Assembly (NCBI RefSeq): GCF_900091315.1 | Contig: NZ_FLSP01000018.1 | Location: 1-64,000, forward strand | DNA: 64,000 bases | Reading direction: 5' to 3' | Origin: Streptomyces sp. DI166 | GTDB lineage: Bacteria > Actinomycetota > Actinomycetes > Streptomycetales > Streptomycetaceae | In this document: positions 55,547 to 64,000 of the stretch, one piece after another | Numbering within the stretch: position 1 is the first letter of the stretch | Layout: the number at the start of each line of letters is the position of its first letter | Made by a program: the position numbers and the translations under genes | Notes under the pieces: model-generated | Databases searched by the model: none | Told to the model about the DNA's origin: nothing | The model's input: only the letters and a program-made list of their open reading frames with translations

Positions 55547-56218
55547 TCAGGCGAGCACACGCGCCAGTGCGAACCCGTCGTAGCCCTTGCTCCCCACGGT
55601 CTGGACCGCCGTCCCGCTGAGCCGCGGGTGGCTGCCGATCATCTCGATGGCCTTGCGCGTGCCCACGACGTCGGGCGCGTCCGCGTCCGCGTCGGCGACC
55701 CGGCCGCCGCGCACCACGTTGTCCACGACGATCAGGCTGCCCGCGCTGGTGAGCCTGAGCGCCCACTCCAGGTAGTGCGGGTTGTTCGCCTTGTCCGCGT
55801 CGATGAAGACCACGTCGAAGGGCGCGGGGTTCTCGTCGGCGAGCCCGGGGAGCAGGTCGAGGGCGGCGCCGACGCGCACCTCGACCACCTTGTCCAGGCC
55901 CGCGCGGGCGATGTTGCGGACGGCGACCTCGGCGTGCTTCGGGTCGTACTCCAGGGAGACCAGGCGCCCGTCCGCGGGCAGGGCGCGGGCCAGCCAGATG
56001 GTGCTGTAGCCGCCGAGCGTGCCGATCTCCAGGGCGGTGCGCGCGCCCTGCAGCTCGGCCAGCATCCGCAGCAGCTTGCCCTGGGTGGGGCTGACGGCGA
56101 TCTGCGGCAGGCCCGCGGCGTCGCTGTCGCGCAGGGCGGCCCGGAGCGCCTCGTCGTCCTGTGCGAGGTGGGCGGTGAAGTAGTCGTCGACGGTGTCCCA
56201 GAGGTGCGACTCGCTCAT
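55547..56218 (-). CDS. class I SAM-dependent O-methyltransferase
   Basis: The 223-residue enzyme follows the caffeoyl-CoA/catechol O-methyltransferase pattern: SAM motif ALEIGTLGGYSTIWLA, VSLEYDPKHAEVA, DVVFIDADKANNPHYLEWAL (metal-binding Asp/Asn) and LIVVDNVVRGGRV. Such enzymes methylate catechol or polyphenol groups. It is convergent with the FHA gene and has a palindrome in its promoter region. Confidence 0.92.
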   Translation of the reverse strand: MSESHLWDTVDDYFTAHLAQDDEALRAALRDSDAAGLPQIAVSPTQGKLLRMLAELQGARTALEIGTLGGYSTIWLARALPADGRLVSLEYDPKHAEVAVRNIARAGLDKVVEVRVGAALDLLPGLADENPAPFDVVFIDADKANNPHYLEWALRLTSAGSLIVVDNVVRGGRVADADADAPDVVGTRKAIEMIGSHPRLSGTAVQTVGSKGYDGFALARVLA

Positions 56219-56243
56219 GTACCTGCGCCTTTCGCATGGCTAG

Positions 56244-56256
56244 TTAGAGCATCTAA
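56244..56256. promoter_or_regulatory. palindrome upstream of the O-methyltransferase
   Basis: TTAGA-GCA-TCTAA (56244-56256), extendable to 7-base arms with one mismatch, 26 bases before the ATG of the minus-strand gene. This resembles MarR-family operators. The rest of 56219-56613 shows no gene or clear RNA, only AT-richer promoter sequence. Confidence 0.4.
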
Positions 56257-56613
56257 GTAGTGTCCCTAAGGAATATAGTCCGGTGATTCCTTCGGGTGCC
56301 GGACGAACCGCACAATTCCAGCCACCCCTCCCAGCCTGAGCGCGCCCCGGGTTGAGAGCAACCACGCTTCGGCGTTCACTCGTTCAGGGGACGTGTTTCC
56401 TCCCTGGTGGCGAGTGATCGCAACTGCCAAGAACCGGCCCGTGCGGGCCGCGCGAAGGTGGCCGTGACGGCTTCGCACACAAGCGTCAGAAGTCGGTCAC
56501 CGCTATCGTCATCCGGACAAAAGGCAGGCGGATGGCGGGTGAATCCGAGGTCGCCTGCGTCTCTTCCAGGGGCGGTGCGAGCCGCATAGGGTTCGTAAAC
56601 GGGCATCTCTCGC

Positions 56614-58701
56614 GTGATGCGCGGGACCGACGGGGCGGGAGGCCGACTCGGCGTGGCGAATGCGCAGCAGCACAGCGGACGACCGGCGAATGCGTTCGGA
56701 GCGACGGCCGTGGGCACTGCGAGAGCGCGCCTGCGCGCCGCCCGGATCGGCCTGTGGATCATCGCCGCCGTCCTGGCCGTGAGACAGGTCATCGTCGTCC
56801 TCACCACCCCCAGCGACGAACGGCTGACCGACCTGGAGACCTGGGTCGGCACCGGCGGCGTCCTGCACGTCAACGGCTCCCTGTACGACTCCACCCGCTT
56901 CACCGGCACCCCCTTCGGCGGCCTCGTCCTCAAACCGCTGACGAAGTCCGCCGAGCAGACGCTCGGCTGGGGCTGGACCTTCGGCACCCTCCTCCTGGTC
57001 GTCGCCCTCGGCCTGGTCGCCGCCCGGGCGCTGCCGCAGCCGGTCAGCCGGCGCACCTCCCTGCTCGCCGCGCCCGTCGCGGTCAGCCTGCTGATGCTGT
57101 CGCTGCCGGTCCGCAACAGCTTCTGGCTCGGTCAGACCGGCATCATCCCCGTCCTGCTGGTCCTCCTCGGCTGCTTCGCCGTGCGCGGCCAGCGCTCCAG
57201 CGGCGCGCTCATCGGCCTCGCGGGAGCGCTCCAACCGACCCTGCTGCTGTTCGTGCCGCTGCTGTGGTTCACCGGCCGAAAGCAGGCCGCCGCCGCGACC
57301 GGCGCCACCTTCGCCGGGGCCACCGTGCTGGCCTGGGCGGCGATGCCGCACGACTCGTACACCTACTGGGTCCACCACCTGGCCGGGGTCGGCCTTGGCG
57401 GACCCGCCGACGACCTCGCCAACCAGTCCCTGCACGCCGCCCTGCTGCGGCTCGGCCTCGACGGGCCGCTGGAGATCACCCTGTTCCTGGTGCTCTCCGC
57501 CGCCGTCGCCGCCTTCGGCGTGAGCCGGGCGGTGCGCTACGCACGCGACGGACAGCTCCTGCTCGCCGTGGCCGTCACCGGCTGCACGGCGATCGTCGTC
57601 TCACCCACCGCCTGGCAGCACCAGCTGCTGTGGGTACTGCTCGCGGTCGTCGGCCGGGTCGGCAAGAAGGCCTCCGACCGGTACGTCTGGCCGGTCGCCG
57701 TGGTGCTGGTGATGACCCTCCCGGCGAAGACGCTGCTGCCGAACATGGAGGCGCTCTACCCCCTGCGGGAGAACGCCGTCCTGCTCGCGGCGCTCGCGGC
57801 GGCCACCTTCGTGCCGTTCCTGTCCCGCACCTCGCCCTACTACCAGACCCCGATCCCCACCCGGTACGCCGATCCCGTCCCCACCCGCTTCAAGCACGTC
57901 CCCCTGGTGCCGTTCCTGCGCCGGGTGCTGTCCCGCCCCAACCTGCTGCTGGAACTGCTGCTCATCCGGGTCACCTACGCCGCCTACGCCAAGGTCCGCC
58001 TGGCCGCGACCGGCGGCAGCAACTCGGCGGGCCGGGCCCGCGCCGAGGAGCACGGACAGCAGATCCTCGACCTCGAACGATTCCTGCACATCGACATCGA
58101 GCACACGCTCAACCACGCCGTGGTCAAGGTTGGCTTCCTGCGGGAGTTCTTCGACTTCTACTACACGTCCTTCCACTTCGTGGTCCCGCTGACCGTCCTC
58201 GGCCTGCTGTACTGGCGCCGCCCCGTCGACTACCGCTGGGCCCGCTCCGCGCTCGGCTTCGCCACCCTGCTCGCCCTGGTCGGCTTCTGGCTCTATCCGC
58301 TCGCCCCGCCCCGCCTGATGCCGGGCCTCGGGATCATCGACACCGTGCACGGCGTCCAGGACTTCACCAAGCCCGACTACGGCACGCTCACCGCACTGAC
58401 CAACCAGTACGCGGCGATGCCGTCGCTGCACTTCGGCTGGTCCCTGTGGTGCGGGCTGATCATCGCGATCGTCGCCCCCAGGGTGTGGATGAAGCTCCTC
58501 GGCCTGCTGCATCCCGCCTTCACGCTCACCGCGATCGTCGTCACCGGCAACCACTGGCTGCTGGACGCGGTCGGCGGCGCCGCCGTCGTCGGCGCCGGTT
58601 TCGGGCTGACGTACCTGCTCCAGGGCCCGCGCGCCCGGCTGGTGACCCAGGCCGCCGTCAGCAGCGATCCGGAGCCGCTGAAGGACCGTACGCGGAGCTG
58701 A
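56614..58701 (+). CDS. GT87-like glycosyltransferase fused to PAP2 phosphatase/transferase
   Basis: The 695-residue membrane protein has two parts. Residues about 40-400 form a GT-C fold with multiple helices (DLETWVGTGGVLHVNGSLYD; FWLGQTGIIPVLLV), as in DUF2029/GT87 mannosyltransferases. Residues about 450-680 are a PAP2-type domain (FYYTSFHFVVPL, MPSLHFGWSLWCG, VVTGNHWLLDAVGG), of the Aur1-like inositol-phosphotransferase branch. Start at GTG 56614 or ATG 56617. It probably acts on lipid-linked sugars or phosphoinositides; the pairing is inferred. Confidence 0.88.
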   Translation: MMRGTDGAGGRLGVANAQQHSGRPANAFGATAVGTARARLRAARIGLWIIAAVLAVRQVIVVLTTPSDERLTDLETWVGTGGVLHVNGSLYDSTRFTGTPFGGLVLKPLTKSAEQTLGWGWTFGTLLLVVALGLVAARALPQPVSRRTSLLAAPVAVSLLMLSLPVRNSFWLGQTGIIPVLLVLLGCFAVRGQRSSGALIGLAGALQPTLLLFVPLLWFTGRKQAAAATGATFAGATVLAWAAMPHDSYTYWVHHLAGVGLGGPADDLANQSLHAALLRLGLDGPLEITLFLVLSAAVAAFGVSRAVRYARDGQLLLAVAVTGCTAIVVSPTAWQHQLLWVLLAVVGRVGKKASDRYVWPVAVVLVMTLPAKTLLPNMEALYPLRENAVLLAALAAATFVPFLSRTSPYYQTPIPTRYADPVPTRFKHVPLVPFLRRVLSRPNLLLELLLIRVTYAAYAKVRLAATGGSNSAGRARAEEHGQQILDLERFLHIDIEHTLNHAVVKVGFLREFFDFYYTSFHFVVPLTVLGLLYWRRPVDYRWARSALGFATLLALVGFWLYPLAPPRLMPGLGIIDTVHGVQDFTKPDYGTLTALTNQYAAMPSLHFGWSLWCGLIIAIVAPRVWMKLLGLLHPAFTLTAIVVTGNHWLLDAVGGAAVVGAGFGLTYLLQGPRARLVTQAAVSSDPEPLKDRTRS

Positions 58702-58784
58702 GCCCGTACTCGCCGGGCACGGATCTCGGGGGAGGCAGCAGCAGGGCGCAGGGATGGGGGTTGCTCCTGCCTCCCCCGGGTCTG

Positions 58785-61518
<2,734 letters not shown>

Positions 61519-61538
<20 letters not shown>

Positions 61539-62346
61539 AGCGGTCCTCCATTACGCGCCGGATCAGCTCCGCCGAGTCCTTGAGGGAGAGAGCGGCGGCC
61601 TGAAGATGATCGTAACGGAGCGAGCAGTCCTTGACGGTGTCTGGGTTGGCGGTGGGATGCCCGCTGCCGTACCCCTCCGTATAGACGATGGTCGGGTCGC
61701 TGGCGAAGCGGTAGATGTCATACGAGCCTTGCAGGCCCGCATGTGCGCCGGACTTGAACGGCAGAACCTGGATGTTCACGCGGGGGTTGGTCTCGAACGA
61801 CAGCAGGTGGGCTAGCTGCTCCCACATGACTTCCGGGCCGCCCATCTCCTGGTACAGCGCTGCCTCACTGAGAACCGCCCAGAACACCGGCGGTTCCTCC
61901 TTCTCGAAGATGCTCTGCCTGGCCAGTCGTACGGCTACGCGGTCGTCGAGGTTGGTGGAGTCGAGCACCCCGAGCACCGCCCGCGCGTAGTCCTTGGTCT
62001 GGAGGAGGCCATGCACCATGTGCGTTTCGAAGGAGCAGATCTCGATGGCCCGCGCTTGCAGCTCCGCCACCTGCTGGAACCAGGCCGGAAGTTGACTGCG
62101 CATCACCAGTACGACGAGCCGGGACAGTAACCCTCCCGTGTTGAGCGCCGCGTCGGCCCGTTGGCTGAACTCCACCGTGGGAAGCTTGCGTGCTGTTTCG
62201 ATCTGGCCCACGAGGGAGCCCGTGTAGTTGAGGATGTCTCCGAGCTGGCGTTGGGTGAGTCCGGCGGCCTCGCGGTACCGGCGGAGTTCGAAGCCGTAGT
62301 AGTCGAGAGCCGAGGCTCCAGGGTCCAGAACGTTGACGTTTGTCAC
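61519..62346 (-). CDS. XRE-family regulator with DUF5753 domain (WhiJ-like)
   Basis: The 275-residue protein has an N-terminal helix-turn-helix (about 18-60, REAAGLTQRQLGDILNYTGSLVGQIE) and the DUF5753 domain (FSFETHMVHGLLQTKDYAR-type motif: CSFETHMVHGLLQTKDYA; later PFKSGAHAGLQGSYDIYRF). Codon 73 is TTA (62128-62130 on the plus strand reads TAA), a rare leucine codon that makes translation depend on bldA tRNA. Partner of the DUF397 gene and the divergent ATPase gene. Confidence 0.93.
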
Positions 62347-62420
62347 GGTTTGCCCCCACGGGTGAACGGGTTGTGTCCGATCCGTAGCTAAGGGTAGTTG
62401 CGCCAGGTCAGCCTCGTGGC

Positions 62421-62834
62421 GTGAACGAATACATTCCCCCCGCGCTCGCGACGCCCCACACCGTGCAGTACGCCATGCACCTCACCGTCGGCGAGCATTC
62501 CGCGCGGCACATCCGCCGGATCGTGAGGTCCCTGCTCACCGACTGGGACCTGCCGGAACTGTACGACTCGGTGGCGCTGGGCGTGACCGAGCTGGTGGCC
62601 AACGTCGTACGGCATGTGCCGGACCGGCGTTGCCGCGTACTGGTGCTGCGGCAGGAGGCCGGGGTGCGGGTCGAGGTGGCGGACGGGTGTGCCGAAGTGC
62701 CGTGCATGGAGGGCCGGTTGCCGTTGGAGGCGGAGGGCGGCCGGGGCCTGGTGCTGCTCAGTGAGGTGGCGGACAAGTGGGGGGTCGATCGGCGGAGTGG
62801 GGGTGGTAAGTCGGTGTGGTTCGAGTGCGGTTGA
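62421..62834 (+). CDS. ATP-binding protein, HATPase_c anti-sigma-factor-like
   Basis: The GTG at 62421 gives 137 residues. The GHKL-type ATPase motifs are VALGVTELVANVVRHV (N box) and VEVADGCAEVP plus GRGLVLLSEVADKWGV (G boxes), as in RsbW-type kinases. Together with the divergent XRE-DUF5753 and DUF397 genes it makes the WhiJ-like trio common in Streptomyces. The 3' end overlaps the Fic gene by 77 bases in antisense. Confidence 0.9.
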   Translation: MNEYIPPALATPHTVQYAMHLTVGEHSARHIRRIVRSLLTDWDLPELYDSVALGVTELVANVVRHVPDRRCRVLVLRQEAGVRVEVADGCAEVPCMEGRLPLEAEGGRGLVLLSEVADKWGVDRRSGGGKSVWFECG

Positions 62835-63453
62835 TGAGGAGGGCGATGAGGTCGGCGAGGGCGAGCGCGCCTTCGGGGTCGTCGGCACGGCGCTGGATGC
62901 GGCGGATCGGGCCGACCTGGTCGAGGGTGACGTCCGCGCGGGCCAGGACGTAGGTGAGGGTGAGGAAGGCGGAGCGGGCGTTGCCGTCGTCGAAGGGGTG
63001 GAAGAAGCAGACGTCGAGGTAGGCGCGGGCGGCTCGGGCGGCGAGGGGGAGTTCGTCGGGCTCGGACTCGGACTCGGACTCGGAGTCGGCTTCGGCGAGG
63101 CAGGTGTTGAGGCGGGCGGGGAGGTCCGGGGAGATGCCGTAACGCTCGCGGCCGTCCTTGGCGTAGGCGGGGTGGCGGCGGAAGGGGGCCTCGGGGGTGC
63201 CGAGGACGAGGCGTTGCCAGGAGCTGAGGAGGTGGAAGGAGAGGGGGGTGTGCGCGGCGGCGTCCTCGCGGGTGCGGGTGAGGGCGGTGAGGAGGCGGGC
63301 GGCACGGGCCGGGTCGCGGGCGTGGTCGAAGGTGCGGATGTCGTGGGCGGCGCCGTCGCGGAGGGGGCGTGGGGCGGGGAGGGCGACGGGGCGGGAGCGG
63401 TGCCAGGGGATCTCGTCGCGGAGGGCGAGCCAGGTGCGTAGGTGATCGGCCAT
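62758..63453 (-). CDS. Fic family protein with variant active-site motif
   Basis: The 231-residue protein has the Fic core FFHPFDDGNARSAFL (His about 152). The canonical HxFx(D/E)GNGRxxR has Gly-Arg after GN and a second Arg; here GN is followed by Ala-Arg, and the second Arg is Phe. No clear inhibitory helix is visible at the N-terminus. A short Ser-Glu repeat (SESESESE) lies at about 124-131. Fic proteins attach AMP or other groups to target proteins; activity of this variant is uncertain. Confidence 0.85.
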   Translation of the reverse strand: MADHLRTWLALRDEIPWHRSRPVALPAPRPLRDGAAHDIRTFDHARDPARAARLLTALTRTREDAAAHTPLSFHLLSSWQRLVLGTPEAPFRRHPAYAKDGRERYGISPDLPARLNTCLAEADSESESESEPDELPLAARAARAYLDVCFFHPFDDGNARSAFLTLTYVLARADVTLDQVGPIRRIQRRADDPEGALALADLIALLINRTRTTPTYHPHSADRPPTCPPPH

Positions 63454-63518
63454 GTCGGGTCACTTGGGGGGTGGTTGGGGGCGGGGTGTCGGGTCCGCGG
63501 GTGACCCGGGAGTTCCGA

Positions 63519-64000
63519 TCACCGTCCGTGGGTGCGGCGTTCGTCCTCGTACCAGTGGAGGCGGGCGGTGATGTAGTGGTGGGGGAGGGTCTCGGGGTCC
63601 GGGGCGGGGGGTGTGGCCAGGGAGTCGGCCAGCTTCTCGGCGACGTCCGTGACGAGAGTGTCCTCGGGGGTGCTCCAGCTCGCGAAGCGTCCGCCTATGG
63701 CCTCCTCGACCAGGGCGTGGGCGGTGTCGGGGTCGACGTTCCAGCGGGAGAGGAACCAGGTCAGGACCCGGCGGCAGTGCGCGTACCAGGCGTCGCCGGA
63801 GCCGGTGCGGTCGAGGGAGTGCAGGATGAGCTGCTGGGTGGCGCGCTCCCAGGCGTCGTGGCGGTCGGCGGCGGGGAGGTCGGGGAGCGGGTAGCGGTCG
63901 AAGAACCGGGCCAGGAACTCCAGCCAGTCACGCCATTCGCAGAGCGAGGTGGCGATGCGGTTCAGGGTCTCGTCCGGGGTTGTGATCGAGTGCAGGGAGC
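63519..64000 (-). CDS. hypothetical protein, 5' end beyond the window
   Basis: An open minus-strand frame runs from the right edge to the TGA at 63519-63521; about 160 residues are visible. It reads ...LHSITTPDETLNRIATSLCE, WRDWLEFLARFFDRYPLPDL and ends LPHHYITARLHWYEDERR. It is acidic and helical, with many Trp and Arg residues. I do not recognise the family. The 65-base gap to the Fic start on the same strand suggests co-transcription. Confidence 0.75.
   Translation of the reverse strand, partial: SLHSITTPDETLNRIATSLCEWRDWLEFLARFFDRYPLPDLPAADRHDAWERATQQLILHSLDRTGSGDAWYAHCRRVLTWFLSRWNVDPDTAHALVEEAIGGRFASWSTPEDTLVTDVAEKLADSLATPPAPDPETLPHHYITARLHWYEDERRTHGR

Noticed and set aside
56433..56450. 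A GGCCCG/CGGGCC stem upstream of the GT87-PAP2 gene as a terminator or small RNA
   Set aside because: The loop is only two bases if all six pairs form and there is no T-run; it is too weak to annotate.

Overview
The window is high-GC actinobacterial chromosome, almost certainly Streptomyces. Codon third positions are almost all G or C, many starts are GTG, and the fasR-fabD-fabH-acpP-fabF block, aceE, and tellurium-resistance cluster lie in an order I remember from the Streptomyces coelicolor core chromosome. There is no phage, insertion sequence, or CRISPR array.

Left part (1-15 kb). A truncated EI24 membrane protein is followed by a secreted pyroglutamyl-peptidase-like protein whose catalytic Cys is replaced by Ser. 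Next come a TetR regulator divergent from a GH3 beta-glucosidase, an aldose 1-epimerase, an SGNH hydrolase lipoprotein, a DUF3145 protein, the type II fatty acid synthase operon fabD-fabH-acpP-fabF with its activator fasR, a pirin, a serine hydrolase, and a GNAT acetyltransferase. A MerR regulator and an aldo/keto reductase form an operon behind a textbook MerR promoter.

Middle (16-37 kb). A DUF4429/SHOCT protein, a DUF1023 alpha/beta hydrolase, and a TetR/DHA2-transporter pair precede aceE (pyruvate dehydrogenase E1). Then come DUF3052, an AhpE-like peroxiredoxin and a large Ter stress cluster: two tandem TerD proteins, a TerC-like (DUF475) membrane protein, TerA-like and proline-tailed TerD-like proteins, and the Ter biosynthetic module (HpcH/citrate-lyase-like protein, double phosphoribosyltransferase, HAD phosphatase). 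A zinc ribbon, a membrane coiled-coil protein, and a DUF4097 lipoprotein close this block.

Right part (37-64 kb). After tRNA-Val(TAC) lie small membrane proteins, panE-like reductase, and acetyltransferases. A helR-type RNA polymerase rescue ATPase follows, preceded by a perfect palindrome matching the rifamycin-associated element (RAE). Then come DedA, a Cu/Zn SOD, DoxX, PhoD, a secreted HNH nuclease, a Mn2+ (yybP-ykoY) riboswitch in front of a GDT1-family exporter, a HAD phosphatase, and intergenic repeats. A drug transporter fused to a winged-helix domain, an FHA protein, an O-methyltransferase and a GT87-PAP2 fusion follow. A CYP125-type P450 diverges from a FadA5-like thiolase across a KstR-like operator. 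The right end has a WhiJ-like XRE/DUF397/ATPase trio with a TTA codon in the regulator, an atypical Fic protein, and a partial gene at the edge.

The most notable items are the Ter biosynthetic module, the helR/RAE unit, the CYP125-thiolase pair with its operator, and the transporter-winged-helix fusion.
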